Numbered from the stretch's first letter, positions 35,060 to 45,600 are shown. The stretch is DNA of 64,000 nt from JAOXRU01 sp965247735 (GCA_965247735.1 CBDFHN010000002.1:2046001-2110000), one strand, 5' to 3'. Made by a program: numbers and translations. Notes: generated from the letters alone by a model not told the origin.

Positions 35060-35240
35060 GTGTCTATATTATTTTATTAAATCGGTCACATGGTACATCC
35101 TTATTAGTCATCTCCGTGGGTGTAGAGTTCCTTGTTAATGGATGTTTCATGTGTTTATCTCTATTTTATTAAATCGGTTACATGGAATATCCTTATTTAG
35201 TCATCTCCTTGGGAGAAGAAGCCTTTATTTATGGATGTTT
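35057..35240 (-). repeat. imperfect tandem duplication (two units of about 90 bp) before the FAH-family gene
   Basis: Unit 1 spans about 35057-35147 and unit 2 about 35148-35240. Both contain, on the plus strand, a CATGTGT start, ATTTTATTAAATCGGT, ACATGG, ATCCTTATT, GTCATCTCC, GGG and TGGATGTTTCAT. Each unit has inverted ends (ACATCC and GGATGT/AT), so it may form a hairpin. Unit 1 also contains a 28-codon frame (35150 to 35064) ending 4 bp before the FAH start codon. It is probably spurious, because unit 2 is interrupted by stops. The repeat lies within an operon-like series and could be a promoter, operator or attenuator. Confidence 0.75.
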
Positions 35241-35286
35241 CATAGTTTTTTATCGTTGAATCTTTTTTTATTAGTTCTTATTCATT

Positions 35287-37083
35287 TCATTTTGAAATTT
35301 CAAAAGTCCATGCATCATGCGATGGCAATTCGCTATATTTTATAACACTTGTATTGATATTTACTTTACCATTTTTATAGTGCCACTCTAAATCCTTATC
35401 TAGACCTAACATCCGTATTACTGCTCCTGTACCTGGATTATCAATTTTAAGTTCTAACTGGTTATCTGGCCATTCATAACTAATAGCATAAATTTTATTA
35501 TTGTTCTGCGTATAACACAAATATGTCTCTAAGGAGCTGTATTTTCCTTTTATTCCTGACTCTTGTTTGTTTATATCTTGAAAAAAAGCTGTTTTAGGAA
35601 CCAGCTGTTTTTCCATCTTTTTGGTACTCCAAAACAAAGACACTTCTGCGTTTTGCTTTTTCTCTTTATACTTTACGCTAATTGCATACGCAACTCCTAC
35701 TTTAAGTGCTATCCTTCCATTAGCTGCCACGCCAGTATTAGCACCCATAACTTCTGATTCTGTTCCTGAAGCTGTATAGTCTTGATTGATAATTAACTTC
35801 TCATCAATAAACACAGCTACCTCATCATCTGCTTTGGTTTCAAAAGTATATTTTCCAGATTTTGGTGCAACAAGATAACCATTCCAAGTTACTGCAAAAT
35901 TATCTTCTTTTATACCTTTTATTGGTGCATTTCTTACCCAATTGAAATTAATCTGTTCATCTATTCTTTCTTTATGTATTTCTTTTTCTTCTTCCCTTAT
36001 TTTATATGCTGTTGCTCCATAAATAGCTGCTCCATTTATCTTTAACCAATCGCCTAGTTGTACCAAGCGTTCTTGCTGGATTAATGGAATTTGTCCATCG
36101 GCATCTGGTCCAACATTAATAATCATACCTCCGCCATTTGCAACAGTTTGTACAAAGCGATGGATTAATTCTTTAGAGGTTCCATATGCTTCTAGGGGTT
36201 CATTCCTATTTAATCCAAATGACCTGCCAATGCCACGTACTTCTGCCCAAGGACGATCCGTAACTTTTATTCCTGCGCTATATTCTGGTGTTAAAAAACC
36301 GACATCTATACCACTTCCCCATCTGTTATTTACAATAGCTTCTTTTCCTACCAAATTGTAATACCAATCAATTAGCTCTGCAGCATGCCATTGTTTTGCT
36401 GAATTGAACCATTCTCCATCGGCGAAAATAACTGATGGTTTATAAGTCCCTATTACTTCTTTAAACTGAGGAATCATATATTCTTCAACGTATTTACCAA
36501 TACTATCATGTGGATCTGTATACCATCTATGCAAAGGATGATTCCACTCTGACAAAGAATAATACAAGCCCATTTTTAATCCTGATTTTTTTACTGCTGT
36601 AGTTAATTCACCAACAATGTTTCTTTTAGGACCTGTATCTACACTGTTCCAATTTCTGTTATATTTACTTGGCCAAAGGGCATATCCATCATGGTGTTTG
36701 GATACTAAAACTACGTATTTAGCTCCTGCTTTTTTAAATAGGTTAGCCCATTCATCTGGATTAAAAAGCTCTGCTTTAAATTCATTAGCAAAATCTTTAT
36801 AGGTAAAATCTTGCCCATAATTATCTTTCATGAATTTTGTACGCAATGGATCGCCTGTTTGTATTCCTCTTAAAAACCATTCCGAATAGGACTCTTTTCC
36901 TCCATACGAAGGCACAGAATACAATCCCCAATGTATAAAAATTCCGAGTTTGGCTTCTTTAAACCAAGCTGGATATCCATGTTCATTAATTCTTTTAATT
37001 AATGGATCTATTGTTGTTTCCTGTGTTCTTCCTAAAAACATAAAGAGGAAGGAGAATAGTAGTATTAATATGTTTTTTTTCAT
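35287..37083 (-). CDS. GH29 alpha-L-fucosidase with PA14-like domain
   Basis: 598 aa from the ATG at 37083, chosen because it begins a clean signal peptide (MKKNILILLFSFLFMFLGRT); a start 15 codons upstream places charged residues before it. The GH29 barrel (about 25-340) has WFKEAKLGIFIHWGLYSVPS, VSKHHDGYALWPS and SVIFADGEWF, the last with the nucleophile Asp. A PA14-like module follows at about 370-490 (TWNGYLVAPKSGKYTFETKA, DDEVAVFIDE), which often binds sugars. A small C-terminal beta domain completes it. It is probably periplasmic. It differs in domain content from the other two GH29 enzymes, hinting at different linkages or substrate sizes. Confidence 0.92.
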   Translation of the reverse strand: MKKNILILLFSFLFMFLGRTQETTIDPLIKRINEHGYPAWFKEAKLGIFIHWGLYSVPSYGGKESYSEWFLRGIQTGDPLRTKFMKDNYGQDFTYKDFANEFKAELFNPDEWANLFKKAGAKYVVLVSKHHDGYALWPSKYNRNWNSVDTGPKRNIVGELTTAVKKSGLKMGLYYSLSEWNHPLHRWYTDPHDSIGKYVEEYMIPQFKEVIGTYKPSVIFADGEWFNSAKQWHAAELIDWYYNLVGKEAIVNNRWGSGIDVGFLTPEYSAGIKVTDRPWAEVRGIGRSFGLNRNEPLEAYGTSKELIHRFVQTVANGGGMIINVGPDADGQIPLIQQERLVQLGDWLKINGAAIYGATAYKIREEEKEIHKERIDEQINFNWVRNAPIKGIKEDNFAVTWNGYLVAPKSGKYTFETKADDEVAVFIDEKLIINQDYTASGTESEVMGANTGVAANGRIALKVGVAYAISVKYKEKKQNAEVSLFWSTKKMEKQLVPKTAFFQDINKQESGIKGKYSSLETYLCYTQNNNKIYAISYEWPDNQLELKIDNPGTGAVIRMLGLDKDLEWHYKNGKVNINTSVIKYSELPSHDAWTFEISK

Positions 37084-37134
37084 TGGTATAGTTATTCTAG
37101 CTATTACTATATAATTCTTATTTTTCAACTTTTC

Positions 37135-37911
37135 CTATCCATTGAGTTTAATAAAACCACCATCTATTGGAAAATCTGTTCCTGTAATAAATGCAGCTTC
37201 TGTACTACATAAAAACAAGGCCAAACTGGCAACTTCTTCTGGCTTCCCCATTCTACCAATAGGTTGTGTTGCTGATAACTTCTTAAACATTTCATCTTCT
37301 TGTCCTGGATAATTCTTTGCAATAAATCCATCTACAAAAGGCGTATGAATCCTGGCTGGAGAAATACTATTGCATCGTATTCCTGTATCTATATAATCTT
37401 TAGCAACAGAATACGTCATTGTTAATACTGCTCCTTTGGTCATTGAATATGCAAACCGATCAGAAATCCCAACAGAAGACGCAATAGACGCCATATTAAG
37501 AATTACACCTCCTTTTTCCTTCATTTTCTGAACACAGGCAAACATGCAATTATAAACACCTTTGATATTTACATTATACAATCGATCTAAATCGGTTTCT
37601 GAAGTGCCTTCTATATTACCTACATGTGCTACACCTGCATTATTTACTAAAATATCAATATCTTGTACTTTTGAGATGGTATCAATTACTTTAAATACTT
37701 CTTCCTGTTTTGCAACATTACATTGATAAGCTTTTCCTTTACCTCCTTCTGCTATAAATTCATCTACTGTTTTTTGTGCAGCAATTTTATCCAATTCCAA
37801 TACACATACAAAAGCACCTTTTGCAGCAAATTTTAGTGCAATTGCTTTGCCTATACCACTTGCACCACCAGTAACTATTGCCGTTTTTCCTTTTAAACTA
37901 AACTCAGACAT
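37135..37911 (-). CDS. SDR oxidoreductase, probable 2-keto-3-deoxy-L-fuconate dehydrogenase
   Basis: 258 aa, classical short-chain dehydrogenase. TGGASGIG at about 15-22 binds NAD(P), VNNAG follows, and the catalytic set Ser (NMASIAS) plus YSMTK (Tyr and Lys) is intact, unlike the other SDR of the locus. PGGTDFPIDGGF-like end (GTDFPIDGGFIKLNG) is normal. In the oxidative fucose pathway the step after L-fuconate dehydratase is oxidation of 2-keto-3-deoxy-L-fuconate to the 2,4-diketo acid. The adjacency of this gene to the GH29 and L-fuconate dehydratase genes (3 bp from the next gene) supports that role. Assignment of the two SDRs to the two dehydrogenase steps is inference and could be swapped. 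Confidence 0.8.
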   Translation of the reverse strand: MSEFSLKGKTAIVTGGASGIGKAIALKFAAKGAFVCVLELDKIAAQKTVDEFIAEGGKGKAYQCNVAKQEEVFKVIDTISKVQDIDILVNNAGVAHVGNIEGTSETDLDRLYNVNIKGVYNCMFACVQKMKEKGGVILNMASIASSVGISDRFAYSMTKGAVLTMTYSVAKDYIDTGIRCNSISPARIHTPFVDGFIAKNYPGQEDEMFKKLSATQPIGRMGKPEEVASLALFLCSTEAAFITGTDFPIDGGFIKLNG

Positions 37912-37914
37912 AAT

Positions 37915-39246
37915 CTATTTTACTATTATTTCTATTATTGTATCAATTGGGTCTCTACTTTCTTTGGCAAGCTCTATAAACAGTCCATATTTCGTCATTT
38001 TGTATAGTACTTTCTTTTTATCTTTATAAAATCTGATACTTTTTATTTTTGTGCTAAATTTTTCAATAAAAACAACATCTTTACTATCATCTAAAATATG
38101 CAAATACGCCGTTTTCCCTTTCTGAGTAATCGCTAACTCTTTGGTAGGTCTTATTGGTCCTTCGGTAGTATTATAAATTGTCTCTCCATTTTCTCGCATC
38201 CATACACCAACTTCTTTTAAAGATGTTTTGTGTTCTTCTTGAATTTCTCCATTAGGCATTGGCCCTACATTTAGCAATAAATTACTTCCATAACCTGCAG
38301 CTTTTACAATATATTGAATTAATTCTTTTGATGATTTATGTTTTTTATCTTGCAAATTAAAACCCCAGGATCCATTTATCGTTTCACAAACTTCTTTTGG
38401 CAATTCTCCTACATTAGAAGCACTAGTTCCCCAACCTGTAGTATTTTCTCCAGGCAAATCTCTTTCGAACATTTGAAAATCTTCTCCTTTTATTGGTTTA
38501 ATATGATGGTTATTCCCTATTAAACATTGGGGTTGTAAATCGTGAATCATTTTATAAATTTCATCATAATGCCAATCCACTTTTAGCTTCCCATATTTTT
38601 TACCATCCCATTCTTTCTGATCCCAATGTCCATCAAACCAAATACCTGCAATATCACCATAATTGGTTAATAGCTCTGTCAATTGAAGTTTCATAAAGCT
38701 GATATATTTTTCCCAATCCCCTTCTGACCGTCCTTTGATGCCATTACCTGTTCTTCCTCTTGGAAAATAGTTATCATCATGCCAATCCAACAACGAGTAA
38801 TAAAAAAACAATTTTATGCCCTCTTTTTTACAAGCTGCTGCTAAACTTTTCAGCACATCTTTTTTATAAGGTGTCTTTTTTACAATGGTATAATCTGTAG
38901 CCTTTGAATCGAACATCGAAAAACCATCATGATGTCTACTTGTAATCGTAATATATTTCATTCCAGCATCTTTAGCCATGCTCACCCATTCTTCTGCATT
39001 ATAAGCAATAGGATTAAAAAATGAAGGAAGCTTCTCATACGCATCAACAGCAATATTTTGATTATTCATTACCCATTCACCATCTCCAAGTTGACTATAA
39101 ACCCCCCAATGAATAAACAATCCAAATTTTGCCTCTTGAAACCATTTTCTAGCTTCAAGGTTTTCTGTTGTGGGCACATAATCTTGTTGTGCAAGTACAG
39201 ATTGTGTTACCATTGCAATCAGTAAAAAAATAATTAGCTTTTTCAT
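37915..39246 (-). CDS. GH29 alpha-L-fucosidase, single-domain
   Basis: 443 aa with a signal peptide (MKKLIIFLLIAMVTQSVLA). It consists of the GH29 barrel and a short C-terminal beta domain: WFQEAKFGLFIHWGVYSQLG, ITSRHHDGFSMFDS, then AGIWFDGHWDQKEW with the nucleophile Asp. It is the shortest GH29 enzyme of the locus, without appended binding modules. It is periplasmic by its signal. Its stop lies 3 bp before the SDR gene's start and its start 38 bp after the L-fuconate dehydratase gene, so it is embedded in a single transcription unit with catabolic enzymes. Confidence 0.93.
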   Translation of the reverse strand: MKKLIIFLLIAMVTQSVLAQQDYVPTTENLEARKWFQEAKFGLFIHWGVYSQLGDGEWVMNNQNIAVDAYEKLPSFFNPIAYNAEEWVSMAKDAGMKYITITSRHHDGFSMFDSKATDYTIVKKTPYKKDVLKSLAAACKKEGIKLFFYYSLLDWHDDNYFPRGRTGNGIKGRSEGDWEKYISFMKLQLTELLTNYGDIAGIWFDGHWDQKEWDGKKYGKLKVDWHYDEIYKMIHDLQPQCLIGNNHHIKPIKGEDFQMFERDLPGENTTGWGTSASNVGELPKEVCETINGSWGFNLQDKKHKSSKELIQYIVKAAGYGSNLLLNVGPMPNGEIQEEHKTSLKEVGVWMRENGETIYNTTEGPIRPTKELAITQKGKTAYLHILDDSKDVVFIEKFSTKIKSIRFYKDKKKVLYKMTKYGLFIELAKESRDPIDTIIEIIVK

Positions 39247-39284
39247 TTTACAAGTTGTTAGTGTGTTCTTTTAATTTTATAGCA

Positions 39285-40580
39285 TTATGCTCTCCAAATT
39301 TTACCATTTGGAAATTCATAATCAATCAATGATTCCTTTTTCATTGTAATGCTATATCCAGGTAAATTTGGTGGCATATACGCTCCATTTTCAATAACAA
39401 CAGGATCCAAAAAATGTTCATGCAAATGATCTACATATTCAATAATTCTATCTTCTTTTAATGCACTAATTGCAATATAATCTATCATAGATAAATGTTG
39501 GACATACTCGCATAAGCCAACACCACCAGCATGAGGACAAACTGGTATTTTAAACTTGGCTGCCATAACTAAAATAGCCAATATCTCATTAACACCGCCA
39601 ACCCTGCAACTATCTATCTGACATATGCCAATAGCTTTAGCCTGCATTAATTGCTTAAACATTACTCTATTTTGACAATGTTCTCCTGTTGCTACATGAA
39701 TTGGTGCAACTGCTTTTGCAATCTTTGCATGCCCCAAAATATCATCTGGACTCGTTGGTTCTTCTATCCACCATGGATTAAACTTTTTTAAAGATTCCAT
39801 ATTTGTTATGGCTTCATCTACATCCCATTTTTGATTAGCATCCATCATTAGTTGTAAATCATCCCCGATTTCTTCTCTTATTATAGCTGCTCGACGCATA
39901 TCGTCCTGCAGGTCAGATCCCACTTTAATTTTCATATGCGTAAAACCCTCTTCTTTAGCTTCACGGCATAAACGTCTCATTTTTTCGTCTGAATATCCTA
40001 ACCATCCTGCTGAAGTTGTATATGCTGGATAGCCATTTTTTTGCAATTCTAAAATACGATCTTGCTTGGTTGCCTCATTCTTTTTTAACAACGCCAACGC
40101 TTCAGTAGGCGTAATTGCATCTGTTATATAAGTAAAATCTATACATTTTACCAATTCATCTGGAGACATATCTGCTAATAGTTTCCATAATGGTTTTTTC
40201 TCTGCTTTTGCATACAAATCCCAAACTGCATTTACTAGGGCTCCTGTTGCCAAATGAATAACACCTTTCTCTGGACCTAGCCATCGTAATTGGCTATCTC
40301 CTGTTATCATTTTCCAAAATGCTCCCATATCAGTAGTAAAAGAATTTAATGTTTTCCCTATAACTAACGGAGCTAAAGATTTAATTGCGGCAACACATAA
40401 CTCATTACCTCTACCAATAGTAAATGTTAGACCATGTCCTTCTAAATTATTAATCGAATCTGTTTTTAGAATTACATATGCTGCTGAATAATCAGGGTCA
40501 GGATTCATAGCGTCTGATCCATCTAATGATTTACTCGTTGGAAAACGAATATCTTTTACTTCTATACTGGTAATTTTCAT
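39285..40580 (-). CDS. L-fuconate dehydratase (enolase superfamily)
   Basis: 431 aa, cytoplasmic. An N-terminal capping domain (1-130) begins MKITSIEVKDIRFPTSKSLD and has the GSDAMNPDPDYSAAYV stretch typical of L-fuconate dehydratases. The TIM barrel follows: MKIKVGS with the KxK catalytic Lys, MMDANQKWD, WWIEEPTSPDD and ATGEHCQNR, which provide the three metal-binding acids, and CPHAGGVGL with the catalytic His. Length and motifs match the enzyme known from Xanthomonas, which removes water from L-fuconate to give 2-keto-3-deoxy-L-fuconate. This is the diagnostic gene for the non-phosphorylating fucose route in this locus. Confidence 0.93.
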   Translation of the reverse strand: MKITSIEVKDIRFPTSKSLDGSDAMNPDPDYSAAYVILKTDSINNLEGHGLTFTIGRGNELCVAAIKSLAPLVIGKTLNSFTTDMGAFWKMITGDSQLRWLGPEKGVIHLATGALVNAVWDLYAKAEKKPLWKLLADMSPDELVKCIDFTYITDAITPTEALALLKKNEATKQDRILELQKNGYPAYTTSAGWLGYSDEKMRRLCREAKEEGFTHMKIKVGSDLQDDMRRAAIIREEIGDDLQLMMDANQKWDVDEAITNMESLKKFNPWWIEEPTSPDDILGHAKIAKAVAPIHVATGEHCQNRVMFKQLMQAKAIGICQIDSCRVGGVNEILAILVMAAKFKIPVCPHAGGVGLCEYVQHLSMIDYIAISALKEDRIIEYVDHLHEHFLDPVVIENGAYMPPNLPGYSITMKKESLIDYEFPNGKIWRA

Positions 40581-40702
40581 TTCTTGTCTTTAACAACACA
40601 AAATGACGTTTTAATTTACATATACACTACCTTTTATTTAACAAAAACAACCTTTAAATTGACCAAAATGGACATATTTAGCCTATTGATAATTTTATTT
40701 AG

Positions 40703-40999
40703 TTAAATTTCACAGAGATGTCTCTGAATATATTTTTTTAGTTTTAAGTAATAGATCTCTCTGTTTTCTGGACTATCATCTGATGGATGACCCATGTAAT
40801 AAGCGAAAGTATTGTTAGCACAATACATATCTAATGCTTCAAAATTTTGCATTTCGTATTCTTCCAATGCTTTTTCAAAATTCTCCTTAAAGATAATATC
40901 TACCTCATTTACTGTCTCAATAATTTTATTTATTTGATCAGAAATTTGTTTCAATTTGTTTCCTTTGAATGTCAGAAATGTAAATCTATTTTCTTGCAT
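40703..40999 (-). CDS. 98-aa protein of unknown function in the fucose locus
   Basis: 98 aa, predicted helical and soluble, acidic. Residues about 15-50 form an amphipathic, coiled-coil-like helix (ISDQINKIIETVNEVDIIFK). Two cysteines, in MYCANN and at the end HLCEI, stand out. There is no signal peptide or domain I recognise. It lies 122 bp upstream of the dehydratase gene and downstream of the SusD terminator. It may be a small real gene, or a remnant of a larger one; codon use looks ordinary for the window. Confidence 0.45.
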   Translation of the reverse strand: MQENRFTFLTFKGNKLKQISDQINKIIETVNEVDIIFKENFEKALEEYEMQNFEALDMYCANNTFAYYMGHPSDDSPENREIYYLKLKKYIQRHLCEI

Positions 41000-41130
41000 T
41001 AGACCTATTATAGAAGGCAGTATATAGTACAGCCTTAGTATATAACTGCAATTTTATGTTAAAATTGTAATAAATAGACTACAAAAACACAGACAGAGAT
41101 CAATCAACTGATAATTAGACGAATAACCAT

Positions 41131-41166
41131 AAAACAAAAGAGGCTGCCTTTTCAGACAGCCTCTTT
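41131..41166 (-). terminator. rho-independent terminator after susD
   Basis: AAAGAGGCTG (41137-41146) pairs perfectly with CAGCCTCTTT (41157-41166) around a 10-nt loop. On the minus strand it is followed by TGTTTT. It ends the susC-susD transcript, so the downstream genes starting at 40999 need a separate promoter or partial read-through. Confidence 0.8.
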
Positions 41167-41192
41167 AATATTTGTGAAAAATACTATTTTAA

Positions 41193-42647
41193 TTAGTTAG
41201 CCCACCATAACTTCGTGCTCAGCTCATCTGGCCCTTGTGATGTAATGGCAGCTTCGTAGTTTTCATTGTTCGTATCAACTACTTCAGTTCCATACATTCT
41301 TCTTTGTGGGATGTCAGTCCCGTTAACAAGTATTGCAGGTTTTATAATAGTACTTGGTCCGCCAATTCTTCTCCATTCAGCCCATGCTTCATATCCTTGC
41401 AAATACAAAGACACCCATTTTTGTTCAGCAATGGATTGAATTCCACTATAAGTTAAACCATCAATAAATGTCTGGGCAACAGCAGCATCAACTCCCCATT
41501 GTTTATTTGATGCCATGATGCCATCATTGAAATGAGTTTCTGCATCATTACTAACCCATCCTAAAATAGATGCTTCAGCAATAGAAAAGTTAGTCTGAGC
41601 AGCAGTAAAAAAGATTGCTGTATTGAAAACTTGACTGGTAGTAATATTGTCACTTGGCAGTGAATAAGTTGGTATTGACCCATTTGATTCTCCGTAAGGA
41701 GCTCCAACATATGTTGATGATGATGATGCAGGTTCAGCATATTTTGCTAACCTTGGATCTTCTGGATTTGTTGCATCTCCACTTCCTACCATGTAATTTA
41801 CTAAACGATCACTTACTAGCCAGTCTACACGACCGTCTCTTGTGTATTGGTCATACCAAGGATTATTATTGTTATCGTCAGATAAGTAATTGTAATACAT
41901 GTTTTCATCAGCAGTCATGATTACTCCAGCGCTTAAAGCCTCATTAAATTTTACCGCTGGGTAATCTGAGCTAGCAGGATATCTTTTTGATAAACGTAAC
42001 GCCATTACCATTTTAAGTGTATTTCCAAATTTTTTCCATCTATCCATGTTTCCATTAAATAGAATGTCTCCTTTGGGACTATTTCCAGAGTCAATTTGTG
42101 ATAAAGCAAAATCTAGTTCATCAAACAAGCCTTTATAAATTGTTTCTTGTTTATCAAATTTAGGAAAAGGAAAATTTATACCATCTAATGATTCGGTATA
42201 GGGTATTTCTCCCCATTTGTCTGTCATCTTTTGAAGCGCAAAAACTCTTAACATTGTAGCAATAGCAATTTGATTTCCATTACTTCCTGCTCCAGTTACT
42301 CCATCTTTTGTTTCGTCATTTGTATTTATATCTACAATCTGTTTTAAATTTGATAGAATCCCACTATAAAGGCCAGCATAATTTTCTTCAGCTCCTGAAT
42401 ATCTGCTTTCATCAGGATATTGAGAATTGGACATATGCTGTACGTAAAGTATAGGAGCGGTCTGTCTGGCTAAAAAATCAACTCGCATTTGTGTCAGTGC
42501 TCTAACCATCAACGCATCTGGTGCTGCACTTGAAGGTTTATTAGGGTCTGTATTTACATCACCAAAATCAACATTATCACAAGAAAAAAAAGTGAAAAGT
42601 GAAAATATAGATATGATGATTTTTGTTGAAATATTTTTTTTCATCAT
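41193..42647 (-). CDS. SusD/RagB-family outer-membrane nutrient-binding lipoprotein (SusD-like_2 type)
   Basis: 484 aa from the ATG at 42647 (7 bp after the SusC stop). The open frame extends further upstream but overlaps susC. The lipoprotein signal ends FTFFSC, followed by DNVDFGDVNTDPNKPSS, typical of the SusD-like_2 subgroup. The TPR-like core includes LTQMRVDFLARQTAPILYVQH, RWKKFGNTLKMVMALRLSKR and a C-terminal WVSLYLQGYEAWAEWRRIG segment. It sits on the cell surface as the lid of the SusC transporter and captures the oligosaccharide. The pair with SusC defines this locus as a polysaccharide utilisation locus. Confidence 0.93.
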   Translation of the reverse strand: MMKKNISTKIIISIFSLFTFFSCDNVDFGDVNTDPNKPSSAAPDALMVRALTQMRVDFLARQTAPILYVQHMSNSQYPDESRYSGAEENYAGLYSGILSNLKQIVDINTNDETKDGVTGAGSNGNQIAIATMLRVFALQKMTDKWGEIPYTESLDGINFPFPKFDKQETIYKGLFDELDFALSQIDSGNSPKGDILFNGNMDRWKKFGNTLKMVMALRLSKRYPASSDYPAVKFNEALSAGVIMTADENMYYNYLSDDNNNNPWYDQYTRDGRVDWLVSDRLVNYMVGSGDATNPEDPRLAKYAEPASSSSTYVGAPYGESNGSIPTYSLPSDNITTSQVFNTAIFFTAAQTNFSIAEASILGWVSNDAETHFNDGIMASNKQWGVDAAVAQTFIDGLTYSGIQSIAEQKWVSLYLQGYEAWAEWRRIGGPSTIIKPAILVNGTDIPQRRMYGTEVVDTNNENYEAAITSQGPDELSTKLWWAN

Positions 42648-42654
42648 TTTTGTT

Positions 42655-45600
42655 TTAAAATTGTAATTTAAGATTAAATCCGATACTTCTTGTACTTGGC
42701 AATTGCCCATTTTCTATCCAGGTATATCTGTTTGTGTCCCTAAATTCTAAGCCATTATTTGTTGTTCTTCCTTCTATTTCTGATGGATCAACATTGCCTT
42801 TAGCTTCAGAATAAATCAACCATACATTATTAGCTATTATGGACATATTTACGTTAGTAAAAGGTGTTTTCTCAGTTATTCTTTGAGGTAGATCATATGC
42901 CAAACGAATAGTTCTTAGTTTTATATATGAGTTATCTTCTATCCAGTTTTCATGAATGTTTCTTAAGTGCTTGTAGTAAACTGCTGGATTAATTAAGTAG
43001 CTAGCACTTGATCCATCAGATTCTTTAACCCCTTCTACTAAAATACCACCAGAATCAGCATTTGCTTGAGCAAGTTCTACAGAGTAATCTTCTGTTGTGT
43101 TTCCACTAATGGTATTACGTATTGGGTTTCCAAGAGAATTGTTTCCTACTGTTTCTTTAGTTAAACCTGCATAAGAACCATATCTTCTACTTACACCATA
43201 AAATAGTCCGCCAAATTGGTAATCAAATCCTAAAGAGAGTGTAAGGTTTTTGTAGTTAAAATCTGTTAGCAATCCTCCAGTAAAATCAGGAAGATAGTTA
43301 CCAAGGTATTCATTTCTTTCGAAATTAGGAAGTCCATTATCACCTAATACGATTTTTCCGTCTTCGTTTCTTTCGTATGTATTACCGTAAAGAGAACCCC
43401 ATTCATCACCTTTATACTCAACAAGTCTTGGTCCCCAAGAATCAAGTACATTTCTATCTGTCCCTTCTGCTATCTTATCTACAGTTTTTTCAAGTGTTCC
43501 AATGTTAAAATTAAAACTCCAGTTGAAGTTCTCAGTTTTGACCACATGCGCTCCTAAGGTAATTTCTAATCCTTTTGTGGATGTTTCTCCTTCGTTTCTT
43601 CTTACAGTACTCTTTCCTGTTGCTCCTGCTAGTGTAATTAACTTAGGTAATTGAAAATCATTTCTGTCATAGTAGGTTACATCTAGGCTTATTCTGTTTT
43701 TTAGGAACTTAAATTCTGCTCCATATTCCAATTCTCTTCTTTCTCCACCTCTTAATTCAGCATTAACTAGTTGGTCAGGAATACTTAAAGAAGGTTTACT
43801 ACCATAAGGGTTTCTTATAGTGTAAGTTTGGCTTAATGCATATGGACTTGGGAATACTGGAGCTTCAGCATAACCAACTCTTAATTTCATAAACGTTAAG
43901 ATATCATTCTTTGGAATAAATTTTGTTGGAATAAAACTTCCACTAATACCGTAAGTGTTAACAGAATTGTTATCAGGATCAGCTGTAGACCGGTAGTCCG
44001 TTCTGTACGTCCCTTCTGCATATATGAAACTATCATAGCCAACAGATGCTTTTAATAACCAGGCTTTGTTTTTGTATTCATTTATCCAATTGTCAACTGT
44101 AGGACGATCTATTGATGAATTGACATTATACAATCCAGGAATTGCTAAGCCACCAACTGTTTGTGATCTAACTTGTTTAGAGAAATAGTTAGATATTTCA
44201 GCACCAACACTTATTTGAGCATCGATTTTGTTTATCTTTTTCGAATAAGTAGCCAAAGCAAAAATTTCATCTAGAGTTTGCGAATAAGCTCTTTCTCTAT
44301 AATAAGGTTGTTCCAATCCTCCAAAAGCATTTCTGAAATCTGATGTAGTGCTGATGTATCGTTTTTTGAAATCAGTACTTATTACTAGATCCTTTATTGG
44401 TTTGTATATAAAACCTATTTTTCCAAAGGTTGAATTGTTTTCTTGGTTTTTTAGGTTTTCATACAGTTCAAAGTAAGGAGAATTCCAAAATGCAGGTTTT
44501 GGGTTTGTTGGACTATTCATGTTCCAAGAGACCATTTGTCCATCTCTATTGTAGTTTTTTAATCTATCGATATCAATTTGACGTTGCCACCACTGATTAA
44601 AGTTGGCTCCTAAATTACCATAATTATTAGTTGGGTCATTAAGAGTATTAGTCTTTCTGTAATTAAAACTTGTTACAAGTTTGAACTTATCTGTTAAATC
44701 AAAATCTGCAGATAAAGAAGCGATAATTGATTTTCTACTTGTGTTTTCTAGGACTAAAGTTTCGTCAATGTGAGTGGCGTTAGCTCTAATAGAGTATCCA
44801 TCTCCTCCTTTAGCAAAAGAAAGGCTATTGTTTTTTACTTCTGAAGTTTTATAAAAATCTTTAACATTGTTAGGCTGTGCTATCCAAGGTCTTAATTTTC
44901 CAAATTCTGGATCATTTGGAATCCATGAGTCCCAATGACGAACTAGTTGTCCTTCAAGTCTCGGACCCCAAGATTCATCAGCAGCATATTGTGGCATTAA
45001 TTGACCGTCAAATGATGCCCAAGAAGCATCATGTTTTGAGGGATCAAAACTGAAAGCACTAAATTCATTAATGGCATTACTTCTTCCATTACCATCATAC
45101 AATCCACCACCATATTCATTTTGATAATCAGGAAGACTTACTACTTTACCAAGAGCTATACTTGAATTGAAAGTGATTGTTGCTTCACCAGAAGCTGCTT
45201 TTTTTGTTGCAATCACAATTGCACCGTTTCTTGCATCAGGACCGTAAAGTGCTGTTGCAGCCAATCCTTTTAGCACAGTACTTGTTTGGATGTTTTCAGG
45301 GTTTATATTGTCTTTGTCTACTTTAATTCCATCAACAATATATAGTACTCCGCGTTCTCCTCTCAGTAAAAGCTGTGAGCTTTTAAAAGTTGAAGAGGCT
45401 TGTCCTTGAAGTTGAACACCAGCAATCTTCCCTGCTAGAGCAGTACCAATGTCCATTTGCCGTGTTTCACTAATTTTAGAGCCTTTAACCTCTTGTGTAG
45501 CATAACCAAGAGCTTTCTTCTCTCTTTTAATCCCTAAAGCAGTAACAACTACTTCTTCTAGTACTTGTGTATCCTCTTCCATTTGTACATTAACAGAATT

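Noticed and set aside
35064..35150. 28-codon frame ending 4 bp before the FAH-family gene, as a possible leader peptide
   Set aside because: The second repeat unit does not keep the frame open (stop after four codons), so selection for translation is not supported.
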